A stretch of 64,000 nt of DNA from Pseudoscleropodium purum (lineage: Eukaryota; Streptophyta; Bryopsida; Hypnales; Brachytheciaceae). How positions within the stretch are numbered: position 1 is the first letter of the stretch; each line of letters opens with the position of its first letter. The stretch is taken from assembly GCA_963969395.1 (NCBI GenBank), contig OZ017796.1:11162501-11226500 (forward strand). The letters run 5' to 3'. Position numbers and translations under genes: made by a program. Positions 46,377 to 59,800 of this stretch are shown piece after piece. A model generated the notes under the pieces. The model did not search any database, was not told the DNA's origin, and saw nothing but the letters and a program-made list of their open reading frames with translations.

Positions 46377-47477
46377 TCACACATGGCCCGGCAACTGGAA
46401 CATCTCCTTCACATTTGGCTTGATGATTTTCTGCCAGCCGAAGCGCACCATGACCACCAACTCCACCCCCGCTGACCACACCGACGCGGCCGCGCACGTG
46501 CCCAGCACTAGACTGGCGAACGCATCCAAGCCATGCTCTGTTACGTCGTCCACCAGCACCAGGTACATGCCCACGACGAACATCGCTACCAGCTGCCCGA
46601 ACACCTTCTGCCAATGCCAGCCGGCGTCGGGGGACGACCGCGTCCGCAGCTCCAGACAGAGGCCGTGCCGAATGACGGTGGACAGTGTCGCAAACAGCGT
46701 CAGGTACACGTACGTGACGCCGCCGTTAAACATGAGCACAGACCTCCACGATCGCAGAGACGAGCGCGCGATGCCCTCCATCATACTGCTGCCCACAATG
46801 GCCAGCAACAAGATGTGGCAGGCGTCGGCGAATGCCTCCTCCTTGTCTAGGGCAGGCTCGGGGGCAGGCTTGGCAGTCAATCTTGTGCTCGCTCCAGCTC
46901 GGTAGATGCCCGTGTTGAATCGGAAGCCTAGCACCAAGAGCGCCGACACGAAACTCACCAACACGCCGGCGATCACTGCCCAGGGAACCGCGCCTCGGAC
47001 CAGCACGGTCCGGTAGTAGCGGTGCAGGTGGAGCCTCTGCAAGTCCGTCACTTCGCAGTACAACATGGGCGTGTTGAACTGCTTCTGGGGCAAATCCCAG
47101 TAGTACCAGTAGCGCCAGTAATACGCGTACTTCTGTTTCTCCACAATGCCGAGGTCGTAATAGGGCCCCAGTTGCAGCGTCCCGCCGTCGGTATTGTAGG
47201 TGTAATTGCTGAGCTCGAAGGTGGACAAGGCTCCGTTCGGTTGGTATTCACAACAGTAGTGGAATTGAACGCCGGCGATGGCTTCGGGCCATACCCCGAA
47301 CCTGGGACGCAGAACAGCCTCGTTTCGAAATAGGGAGCAGTCCGACATGGAAAAGTTGTAGACCTGAAGCGATGGCAACGCATCTGGACCGCGCCCAACA
47401 ACGCAAGCCACCTGAAGTGCAAGACGCAGCAGCCAAACGAATTGGGTCAACCTCGTCAGGGATGCGAACCGCCCCAT
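46377..47477 (-). CDS. Unrecognised intronless signal-peptide, multi-pass membrane protein
   Basis: The intact 366-residue ORF is GC-rich relative to its surroundings and has no intron. Residues 6-28 form a signal peptide or anchor. About 30-160 is a luminal/extracellular domain with many aromatic residues and cysteines (SDCSLFRNEAV, HYCCEYQPNGALSTFEL, YAYYWRYWYYWDLP) and potential N-glycosylation sites at NFS and NYT. Hydrophobic segments follow at about 163-186, 216-236, 247-269, 291-311 and 317-344, with an acidic/proline linker at 203-215. The codon structure is clean and the ATG is the first in frame after the upstream AT-rich region. I do not recognise the family. A decayed relative lies at 30640-30895, so it belongs to a duplicating local family. 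A transport, receptor or cell-surface role is possible but not shown. Confidence 0.75.
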   Translation of the reverse strand: MGRFASLTRLTQFVWLLRLALQVACVVGRGPDALPSLQVYNFSMSDCSLFRNEAVLRPRFGVWPEAIAGVQFHYCCEYQPNGALSTFELSNYTYNTDGGTLQLGPYYDLGIVEKQKYAYYWRYWYYWDLPQKQFNTPMLYCEVTDLQRLHLHRYYRTVLVRGAVPWAVIAGVLVSFVSALLVLGFRFNTGIYRAGASTRLTAKPAPEPALDKEEAFADACHILLLAIVGSSMMEGIARSSLRSWRSVLMFNGGVTYVYLTLFATLSTVIRHGLCLELRTRSSPDAGWHWQKVFGQLVAMFVVGMYLVLVDDVTEHGLDAFASLVLGTCAAASVWSAGVELVVMVRFGWQKIIKPNVKEMFQLPGHV

Positions 47478-47499
47478 TCTGACAAACCTAGCTACTACC

Positions 47500-49460
47500 G
47501 GTCAACGTGAGTTCCGTTTACTAAGTGGCGCGATTCAGAGGGCGGAGATTTTGACACTCTACTGCACAAGGCTAGCTCTGAAAACTAGGACAAATATATG
47601 TAGTGATTCAGTTTTCCGGTTAAAAGCCTGCCAGGAATAGTCTTGAATTTCGACCAGTATAATGAAATTGACTTTTGCCTACACACTTCACATTCATACA
47701 AGTTGGCAAACTTACAATATGAGAAACAGATACGTTCAACGTACTCATTTCTATAGGTTGCAAATGCACAACATTAGAGACTGGTCACCTCATTGCACCC
47801 GGCCTAAATTAACTGGAGAAATCCATCATCGCTGCGAAAATGAAAACGGTTGACGTGTACAAGAGTGGGAGAGGAGTATGGAAGCCGAAGAATCCGATCT
47901 ATATATATCTCGATCCTGAACCTGAGCATGCACACCATTATAGTTCGTACAGACTTTCTCGCTGCACTGCACCTTCTCACCAGCTGCCGGGTTGTGACTT
48001 TGTTCAATGATCATGTACCGACTCTTGAATTAAGTGATCTTCAAAATATGTTCAGAATCTAGAATATGCAGACGTCAGTAGACATTGAGATTGACTGTCC
48101 ATCCCTTCCACGACCTGAACTTACTACACTTACATGGAGGTAATTTCACTTCCTCACTTGTTCAACTCAGCAATTGATCATGATTTCACTCAGATAATTG
48201 CTCGTAATTACAGCGATTGGAAACCTTCCTCCTAGCTCCTGACCAGGCCGTAGGGGATTTCACTGAGTGAGATCGAGAATGGGCCGGGATCCATGTTCCT
48301 CTTAGAGGAATATCAGAATTCGAAGTTTCAGATGATTTTAAATTAGGAAGGGTGGAACCGTGGAAGCAGGAGGAAATCGATTTCGTTAAAGTGGCGGCAT
48401 TCCAATACTTAGGCACTTTTCAGAACAGGTGTTCTGAAACAGGAATCCACATCTGTCCTAGATTTCAGACCTTTATAAACGTTTACGTCACAATTTTTGA
48501 GAAACATTAACGAAATTGACGTTTCAGGGAAAATCCGTGGCTCATTTTCCCCTGTTTCAAACCGTAAACTGGAAATGGCAATCTGAGAACCAAATATAAT
48601 CTCCAAACGTTTCCATGCATTAAACCCCTTTTATAGTTTTATTATCACATGGGGGAAGTATTCATAATTGAATACGAATATATTCGCGTCTCGTTAATTT
48701 TCCTCTGTGTGCATAACTTTCCTGAGTCACTCAATGGGGCAATATAAATTAACTCTGGACCACTCAGAGCATCGTCGATCATCAGTGATATGTTTATCAA
48801 ATTCGATCTGGCCCCCGGGGGGCTCAACAGTTGCTCGATCGCTCGGTTGCTTGGCTGGCTAGCTAGCTCGACACACCACTGGGCATGCACTGGAGGAGAA
48901 TTGTTTGATTCTGGGGAAGAATCTAGCTTGACGTACTGCAGTACGCATCTCTGTAAAAAACCTTACGTTCGGCAGTGAATCTGGTCCGTGACTGAACTGA
49001 AACAAGTCAAATACTGCCCCACAATATTGATACTGTCCCCAAGGCATTGAAACCAATTAACAAAAGGAAGCCATGTGCACCTCAATAGTTCCTTGCTTGA
49101 CTTATTTGCTCTTTACATTAGTCTGTGCAGTGGGTCGATCAATGGAATTGCAGTGATGATGTCGACATTTTCATCTATTTTTTGTTGTGAGACATTAGCA
49201 AACGCCAAGCGAGTCATATATCCGATGGCGTTGAACAGACCCAGGCTGTTGAGATCCCTCCAAGTCATCCGATCCGCGAAGGAGATCGACATGGGCTCCC
49301 CAGAAATGTCGGTATTCAGTCTGCACTGCAGTCACTTCGTCGGAAATTTCGTTAAAATGGGCGGTAATCCATACGCCATTTTTCAATTCATTTCTAGGAC
49401 TGGTATAGATTTCAGTCGGCATGGTATAAACATGAAAGTGTCAAGTTTGTGGAAATAATA
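47500..49460. other. Moderate-GC intergenic stretch with low-copy repeats
   Basis: Short ORFs occur on both strands without a recognised domain. About 48360-48440 and 49320-49400 resemble each other and 30090-30160. The first part is probably the promoter region of the membrane-protein gene. No gene can be supported. Confidence 0.35.
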
Positions 49461-52400
49461 TTGTAATGTCATTTTAACTGAATTTTGGTTTTTCATAATT
49501 TTAGGGAAGTAGATTAAGTGGCACTAATCAAATTTCAGCTATGTAAGATACTAGTAAAGCATCTACTTATGGTAATTCCTACATTTGGAGGAAATGGGGA
49601 CCTATGTATTGTATTGTGAAAATTCTTTTCTGTTGATCCCAAATCAAATTTTAATGTGAATACTTTAAGTCCAATAGACCAAAGTTGAAAGGATGTAATG
49701 TAAGAAGTAGATAGTAAAAGTCAAATAAGTAAATTTGAAAACTAAGACATAATAATTGCTAAGTGAGAGTATAAATAGAAGAAAGAAAAAACTTGCACTA
49801 TTATAGAACCATCCATTGTCGACCAAGGACCCATTTCTAACCTATAGGGTTGAAAATAGTTGCAATTAAGGCACAAATTTGTAGAAACAAATTTTCAACC
49901 AAAGTGTATAATGTGTTTTTCTTCCTTTTCAAAGTTGGGACTAATCAAGTCATGGAAATTTACATTGCCTTATAGTGCTCTAGAATATATGTGGAATCTC
50001 TAAAGTGATCAACAATGCCAGTGGTTCTACCATAAGTCCATAAGAAGATATATTAATAAGAGTATCAATCACATACAAGATCTTTTCTGTGGTAGTCTCA
50101 TAATTAAACTTACATGTTTCTTCATTTGTTTATTTCTTGTATTTAGATATTTTTACTTGAATTTGTATACATGTATTAGATTTGTGAGGTAGGATATAAA
50201 AACTTTTAGAACAAAGTATAAATTAGATTGAGGATTGAAGTTGCCTAACTTATTTTCTATTTGATGTTGGTATGTAGGCATGGCTAGTTGAAGGTGTTTT
50301 GTATAGCATGGATTATTTGATTTGTATGACTATCTAGTATTGTTTGCAACAGAAAGAAGAATTATTGAAAGTTAGTCAATCAAATTTGGTAATGTATGTA
50401 TGTATTGGACTAGTTGCATGGTGTGATTATTTGGAAGCACATAGTCATTGCATATACAAAACAATCATTAAGTAATTGGACATGGAACTCAAGGCCTTAC
50501 GATTGAGTGAACCACTAAAACATATCTACTTAATACGAGAAAATAAAAAACTTGGAACATCAATAAGGCATGGATTTGTAATTTTATTTATTTTCTAATT
50601 ACTTCCTCATGTATGATATTTAACATTTTCAACTTGTTATAGGTTACTACTAGATGGCTTGCTTAAGGACTTTAGAGCATATCAACCACTCAACCTTCAA
50701 ATATTAAATCTAAAATACCTATATCTTTACAAAGTGATTTTAGTTGCTCAATGTTAAATGGTTTGAATTTTTCTTTCAAAGAATCAATACTAGAAAGGGT
50801 TGTTTTAATTAACCCCTAAAGTCCGAAGTGTCCCTTCAAGGGACAATTGAAGGTTCAAGAACACTCTTATAATCTTGATTTTTGAAAATATAATTTTTTC
50901 TTCAATTGGTGCCAAGGAAAAAAATTTATGCCATTTGAAACTCATTGAAAAACATTTTGTTTGATAACACAATAGAAATGAAAAAAATGAAAAAAATGAA
51001 AATGTTTTTCATAGAAATTACTTTTGCCTTCTTAGAAAGCTTTAATTTCTTACAATTTAGACTATTGATGAGAAAGTTAAAGGGAGCCTTGTTTTTTGGG
51101 CAATCATAGCATTTTCTTCAAAAAATTACTTGTGGCCTTATAAGATTTTGCATTTTTGAACACAATTTTTATAATATAAAAATAAACAACTCCACATATT
51201 TGAGTTTCCTTGCTTTAACAATTTTATCATTGGGATTAGTGTTTTTCCATTCCATCTTAGACCTATTAATGATTAATTTTGCCTTGTCTCATATCCGCTT
51301 TTATACAATAATTTTCTTAAGAATGAAAATCAAGTGAGTGTTTCTTTAATTTATAACTTTAAATCTCAACTCAATTCTTCAATATAAAAAATCAGAAATT
51401 AGAAATCAGCAATGAAAAACTTTTAAATTAGATTCAGAGCCAAAAATCTAGTGAAGCAAGGTTTAAAAAAACTTACTTGTTTCACTTTGAATGCAAATAT
51501 TTTGCAATATATATCACTATGTGATCAAATTTTTCAAAATTTCTTCCATACATTTCTATTGTAATCTATTCTACGATCCCACAATTAGATATAGAAAAAT
51601 TAACTTTAGAGCTCTTTGTATGCAATAGAAATGGCAATTTTGAGTAGTTTTTGATGAAAAAAGACCTCGGGACATTCAGGATTAAGAATGTCTTTTTTAC
51701 ATTGATTCCAATTCATCAACAAATATTTTTGAATAAATGTTTGTTGAAAGAGACTTGAATGCCACATGCTCTTTAACCTAGTTTGGACATCAAGGACCTA
51801 AGTGTCCAATAAATGACTTTTGGAGAATTGTAGAAACTAAAAATGCACTATTCATTTGTGAATCTAATCATTTTGTGCTAACTAATTAGTGTAATTATAG
51901 GATCAACTAACTAGTTAGCCTAATTATAGGATTGTATTCTTGAAAATACAAATTTTGGACTTCTTCAAATTACTTCTTTGGTTATGAATTTGAAAGTTTG
52001 TGGCTAAGGGTCTGTATTGGTATTTATACATCTAGAAAAAACCTACTCTCTACATTCCTTCACTTTTAAGAAAGATAGGCTTGGGACAGTTGGGAATACT
52101 CCCAATGACAAATATCAAATCATATAAAATATAGTATAAAGAGAGAGACAAGTGCCCTCCCCCTATGACAAAATCTAATATGTGATATGGTGCGAGGGAA
52201 ATATACATGTGTCAAATTTTGAAAAATTGACCAAACTATAAAACATGATGGCTAGTGGGGGCAAGCACATATATACTCTTTGATGATATAAATAATAATT
52301 TAATAGATATTGCAAAGAATATAGGCACATTTGTAATTTCCTCCTCTCCATCCTTTCCTTGGAAATAACAAAATTATAAATCATAGTGTCAAGAGGTAGG

Positions 52401-55400
52401 CTTCTACTTATCTTTTATGATAAGAAATAAGTTTAAAAAAATATATAAGGCCAATAAGCACCTTTAATTATCTTTCAATAATATATATATAAAGCAAGAA
52501 TCAAGATAAGTTGGGAGGTGTCTAGTATCTTCATTAATGATTAAAAATGAAGCTAGGGAGGAAGATACAGGCTTATACAACTTGCGATCCAAAATTTTGA
52601 AAATGAATGATACTAGGTGTGGGTGTTGATCAAAGCATAGAGTCTTAGACAAATTATTTGAAGTTTAAAATTTAATGCAAGATAGGAAGGTTTGTGCCAA
52701 CTATCTTTGATAAAAACCTAGACTAATATGACAATGTGAGGTCTGTGGATACACATGCAGATAACTTTGGTACAACTATTTGTAAAACAATAAATGAGCG
52801 AAAGGATAAGTTTGTGTCTTTTCTCCCTCAAACTATTCTAAGCTAAAAAAAAATGACACTATGGTGTTAGTTGCTAGATACATGCCTACCATAGAGACAA
52901 AAAAATTAAATATGAAAAATGATTTGAGGATTTTTCCCATTTTTTTTAAGAAACCTACACTTTTAGAAATAGGTGTGAAGAAGAAAACATGTATATACCT
53001 ACTTTAGTAGAAAATTGAAGTATAAAATGAATGATGCAAGGGTGGTAGTCACATACCTAACTTCAATGACAAAAAACTAAAATTAAAAATGATGTAAGGA
53101 GGATAGCCAGCACTTGCCTACCTCATTTAGTATAAAACTAAATTAGAAAAGTAATTCTAGAGGTAAAGCTTTGCTTATACTTCCTTTTTGTTTATAATTC
53201 ATTAGAAGTTATGAGAAGTTGGTACTTGCCTAGCTCAATTATAGATAATTTTATTTCATGTAGTCTTTTAATAAGCATCATTAATATATGCTTATTCCCT
53301 CTAATTATTAACTATTGGATGTTGCTTCTTATTGATCAGATTTAAAATATAAATAGGTTATTTCCTATATGATGGAAACAATGCACATAAGAAAGGAATG
53401 CAATAAGATAAAAATGGTAAGAATTTGTTTAGATTATTGGCAACATCCATTATTTTTGTTGCTATGTTGACATTTGAATTCATAGAATAGCAAGTAGATG
53501 TAAGAATATTCATAGTCATGGAATCTAATGATGGTAGAGTAACAAATGAATAATGATATGCCTTTTGTTTTGTAGGACATGTATATATTTAAAGCAATTA
53601 TACAATCATGTAATGATTGTGAAATTCAAAAGTTGTAATATCACCATACCATGCCTTTAGGATCATCTAGCTAAGTCAAAAAGTTCTACAAGTCTTACCC
53701 TCAAGCACTCCCATGTCCAATTTCTAGATGACAAACAAATTGAAATTTAGTTTTTTTTTCATTACTTCTTGGATGAAAGTCATTTAATTTGTGGAGATAC
53801 TTTATTAAGTTTTTGACCTATCTAATTGTTGGATTTGTTGTTTTTAGAGTTCATGTTTTTCTAAAATTACAAATGTGGAAGTGTATCTGAAATACATTTT
53901 TTTTCTCAAATACTTTTATTTTATTAAAGGAAAAACATGTGACTTCCAATGTTTAACGTGACCTATGTTATCCTATATTATATATATCTTAGTCTCTAAT
54001 TTTTTGTTGTAGTTGCTTAGGTCTTTATTTATTTGAGTTGCAAGTCTTCTATGTCTTTTAGGCGTCGTTTACATCTTCTACATGTCTTGAGTCCTTAATG
54101 AGTCTTTAAGTCTTTGTTGAGTCTTTTCAATATTTTTATAATGGGAATTTTTCCCTCTTTTTATAGGTTTCCATGGTCATAGGGGAACTAATCCTATTGG
54201 TCTAACCGTTTCCCTATGGCTATAGGTCTAGATATATTCTAATTGAAATTTTCTAACCACTATAACTACTTTCCACTTACCCAATTCTTTCTTAAAATTA
54301 GCCTAGTAATTTCTATTTACTAATTTAACTTTAATGCCTTGGTAATCTTCCACCATTTAAATCTGTATAAAAATGGTACTTTATAAAATTAATATCTTAT
54401 TTATATAATTTTATTTTCTTCTATTTATTGTATAATCTTGTATAATGAAATATATTCTTTTTTTTGTTAACATTATACTCTATACTCATAAATATCTTGT
54501 TTCTATGAATTTCCAAAAGTACTCAAAAATATTATGGACAATAATATTTTTTTTGGTTATTTCCAAAATTAATAAATTTCTTATTACAATACTTTTGTAG
54601 GTTTTGGTATTCCTATATAATAAATTATGATATATTGTAGCTCTGAATGTATTTATTGGGTTAACATTGAAGTATTAATAATTATTTATTGAGCATAAAA
54701 TAGGCCACTTTATTCTTCTAATTTTTACCAAGTAATTTTTAGGTTAATAGTATCAAACCAAAAATTGCATTGATTTTAGTTCAAGACTGAATTTGCAAAA
54801 TTGTGGTCATAGGTTTAAAGAACACAGAAATCTCCATATCAAGAGAAACTCATTTCAAATCCATTCTAGCAAGTTTAATTCAAAAAATGATGATATTTTG
54901 CTTGTAATTGAATTTAGAAGGAAATTTTTGAAATTTCCCTTACAAAATTTATAAAAAAATATTGGTAATAGCACTAGTGAATCTAATGATATGGATGGAA
55001 TCTAAAACTCAAATTCTACAACTTCTTTTTATATCAATTCCAAAATATTCTTCCAAATAGCACTTTATAACAATTTTTCCCAAATTGTCAATTTTGGGGT
55101 CAAATATATATCAACTATAGAAACTATCAAAGAGACAAAGCTATTTTATAGAATTCATCTTTATTGTTTGTAGAATTATCACAGTGCTAAATTCTATTAA
55201 GCACACTTGAGACATCAACATGTACAAATGAGGAACAACAATTTTCCACTAGCATATATTATTATTTAGAGTGGATGCATTGGCAATATAATAATTATTG
55301 GTATTGGAGGGGTGATTGCCATATGATTTTGAGAATCATGAAATTGATTTTGATGTAAATTTGAAATGAAAAATCTTCATAAATATATAATTTAAAAGTT

Positions 55401-55860
55401 TTCAAATGAAAATGTTGTTAACTAGAATTGCAATGTTAAAAAATGAATTCATCTAATGTCTTAGACATATTTTTTTCATCCCTAAATTTTAAATAGAATT
55501 CATATAACATTCTTTGCAATTATGGAATTGATTTCACAAATGCAACAAATATCCTACATGTGCATTTTTCAATAGACATTTCACATGCCACATGCACTTT
55601 TGACAATACTACTATTTACTATTCATTACTTTTTAAGCAAAAAGATGGTCAAATTAACCCAAGAAATATACTATTTCTATAAGACAAATTGAAAATATTA
55701 CTTTTAAATTATGAAAGCAGTACACTATAGAATTTGGTTGAATTAAATTGCTTAAATGTCTATAATTCAATTGATCATACAATATCTTGAAAGGCATTGT
55801 TCTTTATTGTTCTCTATTGTAGAAGTTATATAGTGTCTTCTTTGTCAAGTACAATTGGAT
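49461..55860. other. Long AT-rich gene-free stretch
   Basis: No gene, tRNA or recognisable retroelement is seen. The only structured unit noticed is the AT-rich element at 50811-51687. Short ORFs at 52175-52652 are low-complexity chance frames. Confidence 0.5.
50811..51687. repeat. AT-rich element, subfamily II, about 0.88 kb
   Basis: It opens TTAACCCCTAAAGTCC and closes GACCTCGGGACATTCAGGATTAAG. It is collinear with 21373-22268: both contain GTTAAAGG/GTTAAGG, CTTGTTTTTTnGGCAAT and GCATTTTCTTCAAAAAA-like blocks. It has no coding capacity. Confidence 0.6.
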
Positions 55861-55869
55861 GATGAATAG

Positions 55870-56855
55870 TTAGTTAGTTACATGTTTACAAGTTGGCATG
55901 TTTGTAAAATTGTTTTGATGTAAGCTTGATTTGATTTTGAAAAAGGGATGATGTAAGGCTTTTAATGCGGTGAGGTGCTTTTTTGGATCCCATAATATCA
56001 ATGACTCCATTAAATCCAAGGCTAAATCACTTGCATAGGGAATGTGGCTTGCAAGGTTGATCAATGGAAATATATTCTTCAAGTCAAAGTTGCAAGCATT
56101 TGCAAGCCTAAGTCCTTCTTCCCACTCTTGTCTCCAATAATGGGGTGATCCAAATGTTGCACAGATTTGATTAAATTGACCTTCTACATTTGTACCATGA
56201 AAAAGTTGTTGAGATATAAACATCTCTACCATAATGACCCCTAAAGACCACATGTCTACACTTGTTGAATAAGATGCAAAACAAAGTAGAATCTCGTGTG
56301 CTTGATAGGATAGGGTGCCTATTTTGGTAGTGGTACATCCACATGTGCAACCTTCTTTTCAACAATACCCCAATTTATATATAGTTGTAGTCGAGTTGTT
56401 TAAACAAGGGCCCATTTTCTTTGATAGACCAAAGTCAGCTAGCTTTAACGTCCCTTCATTGGCTAATATGTTCTTTGGCTTAATATCACAATGAATATAA
56501 CACTTGCTATGCATGAAGGCCATTTCTTGAAGGATTTGATACATACATGATTGAATTGAATGGTTATATTTCTAGCCATTTGCAAAAAATTGGTTGGCAT
56601 ACACTCAAACACATAAAACAACTCATCATGATGTTTTACAACTCTTTCTAATTGTATAATATTAGGATGATCTTTTAAGGCCTCCAAAGCCACTACTTCC
56701 TCCAATTTTATTCCCCTTTCATATTTCTTAGCAATGGATTTACTCTTTAATTGTTTTATAGCCACCACTTTCTTGGTACCATTGTCTATAGCTTTCCTAA
56801 CACATCCATAGGATCCTTGCCCTACTTGTAGTTCAAATGTATACTGCAATTCCAT
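55870..56855 (-). pseudogene. Broken intronless MAK/CDK-family protein kinase
   Basis: Read leftwards from MELQYTFELQVGQGSYGCVRKA at 56855: glycine loop GQGSYG, VAIKQLKSK with the ATP lysine, LKDHPNIIQLERVVKHHDELFYVFE, then a frameshift near 56565. The next frame holds [23 protein letters not shown] (catalytic Asp present), [10 protein letters not shown], a stop near 56361 inside an enlarged activation segment, GTLSYQAHEILL (AHE instead of APE), SVDMWSLGVIMVEM, QICATFGSPHYWRQEWEEGLRLA, and WDPKKHLTALKALHHPFF. The order matches MAK/MHK-type CMGC kinases. No introns are present although plant relatives have many, so a processed retrocopy is the simplest reading. Confidence 0.8.
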
Positions 56856-56869
56856 GACTTTGATTTTTA

Positions 56870-59800
56870 TAACAATCCTTCAAACAATGTTTGACTACAA
56901 GATGTATGCCCTTGCTTTGTATTACTTTTGCCTAAGACTCATTTGAAATGATTGAATTGTATCATGTTAATCCATCAAGCAAAGATTTTTGGTAGGTAAT
57001 ATATGTAATCTACAAGCATTTTGATATACTACACAACAATATAAATTATTTATTGATTGAATAATGGTGAATATATATAAATAAAAATATATCATCCAAA
57101 AATATATCATCCAAAAATATATCTTGGCTAGTAAAAGTTTGAAGTATTAATCAATTACCCATTAGAAGATTTTTGGGGCCTTTGGATGCCTATGAGTTAT
57201 CACAGCCTGCGAACGCAGGAAATAAGTTCGGTGCATTGGTTTGACATGGCCAAGACCCTGCTACGTCATTGACCAAATTTTAAATTTTTTCTTTTTTTGC
57301 ATTTGGAGTCTAAATATTTTTTTATATATTTTTTATTTATGGAAATTTTTTTTTTGACAGCGGGCCGTTCCCCTTGCTGAGGGAAACACCTACGAGAGAA
57401 TAGGCTCGAAACAGACTTCTGGACCCCCCAAGATTCTTCTAATGATGTTCATTATATGACCCACAATTTCTACATTATGATATACTTTTACATTATTACT
57501 TAATTTTTTATTCTTTTACTTTATAATATAATTTTTATACTTTTATTTAGTAACTTAATCTTTTGTTTTTATAAGTTGTAACTAAAGTATTTCTACAATT
57601 ATTTTATTACATAAGTTTTTTGTTACTTTAACTTTAATGGTCTAGCACGTATTGTCTAATTAAAATTTTATGATTATTTAAAATTAATGAATCATTGTTT
57701 TACTTGATTGAGTTCAACATTGTTTTTAATGAAGAAAAAATTCTAAATAAATAAGATTTCAAGAATACTATAAAGGTACTCTTATAATTATGAAATTTAA
57801 AAAACAATTATTGATTTAAAAGATTTCTTATACATGGTCAAAATAAATAGGTTGCTTGAAGTACTTTTATTATGTTCATGTTCATAAATCAAATTCTCAA
57901 CGAATCAAATGAAATATACATTACAATCATTATATGATTTAATGTGTATACATTTTTTCTAAAATTGACTATATATAGTCACCAAAAATGGTCACTATTT
58001 TTTTTATGCCACACCCACCTATATATGATATTTGGATGGTCCCAACCAAAACTACTACAAGCCTTGCAACAAAGCAATCCAATAGGGGTTGTAAAGTTCT
58101 TTAAGGCAACCAATGGGAATCAAAGTATTTCTATGACCTATGCTTTCACCTTTGAAAATTCATAAAATATTATTGTGTAAGTGTTACAAAATTATGAAAG
58201 GACTTTGGTTGTGTTTTCCTTAGGTAGTCTAACATTCTTACCAAAAAAACATTGTTTGAATCACCCACCTAGTAGGGATAGAAAAAGTGGTGGATTTTGG
58301 TGCTTCTAAAGTAATTACATCTAATTTCGACCACTTTCTAAAATTGACCACTACAAATTATTTTCAAATATGTACTTCCACTATTTATGAGAGTTTATGA
58401 TTAGTCTTAGAAACACTTGTTTTTAGCACATTGAAAATTCATAGTTTATGCATACAATGTCCAAAAAAATGCATTTTAAGAGAATCTAAAATCTCTTTTG
58501 ACTACCAACAATAAGCTTTTCAATATAATAATAGAAACCATATTGAATTGTTTATTTTGCAATTTTAGGTATAGTTATCATTTTTCATTGGGTTATGTAC
58601 CATTGTACAACTGTAACAATCAACCAATGTATGTTTTGTGGGCGAAATTTTGTTGTCTCTAATAGGTTTGAGCTTGTCAAATTCCATCTTGCCAAAATTG
58701 TGCTAGTGTTGTGAAGACTTGTGGCAGGGACTATTCCAAAAAAAACTATTGAGACTAATGATCATATTTTGCCTCCCAATGCTTGCATCATTGCTTGGGC
58801 TTAGGCTTTAGTGGAATATTTGTGACTCTATCAAGGAATTGGGAAATACATAACTTATTGATTAGCTCTACTAAGTTCAATTTCAATGACAAGAAGTGTA
58901 TCATGTATATAAATTTCTTTTTTTCATTTTTTATGAGGTGCCAAATTGACAACATAAAATTTTATAGTGGTGCTCCAAATTTCAACATTCATTGATATAT
59001 TGGATAGAAAATTTCACAATAGTATATATTACATGTCCATAATTCTATTTTCATCTACAATTTAGAGATTTCATCCAATTTTTTTCAATTCAAAGTTTTA
59101 TGGCAAGTTTTGTTACCAATTTTTAGCCAAATTTTTTTTTTTTAGTGCAATATGGCACTAGAAAGCCAAAAAAAAGCTCTAATGTGTATCATATTGTAGC
59201 TTCAAATCCATCTTCAAAATCTAGCTATATAGAACCCTAGAAGTTGTCCATCCACCTCTCTTATGGTTAATGCATCTAGCTTTCAAGATGGTATTGGCAC
59301 AATAAAGGGGCATCTTAAAAAAACATTCCTAATGCAATTGGCATAGTTCTCTCTTTATTCCTATGCCCATCATTATCCTTCCCAAACCCAACAAATTTGC
59401 AAAATACAAAGGGCCTCTAAGTTGGCTTATTGCAAGGGTAGTCATTATTGTAATACCTTTTCAAGCATTGATATGTATGCTAATAAATTTGGCATTCCTT
59501 TGTTTGTATAAAAAGTCTTTTTTTTTAATATAGAATATTTTTCTCTTTTTCTTTTCATAATGTGAAAAAGTTCATTTGAAATTTGGATTGTTGGCATTGC
59601 ATTGGATCAATTTGTTCTCAAAATAGCCTGACACTATATTTACGCCTTGTGGAATAGCCTTCCATTTGCCAATACAAGGACTATTTGGTGAGAGTGCATT
59701 ACAAATGCACTTATGTGTATTATAACAAGAGTATTCAATAGATTTGAAGAAATAGTAAGAGTCCAATTTTTTTCTTGAAAAAGAACTTACTTTTTATTAA

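Noticed and set aside
46420..46905. Plus-strand ORFs of 100-160 codons across the membrane-protein gene
   Set aside because: They are antisense shadows of the GC-rich 366-codon minus-strand gene. Only the latter has a signal peptide and membrane segments.
49075..49458. 127-codon plus-strand ORF as a gene
   Set aside because: No domain or codon signature was seen. Part of it overlaps a segment repeated at 48.4 and 30.1 kb in disrupted form.
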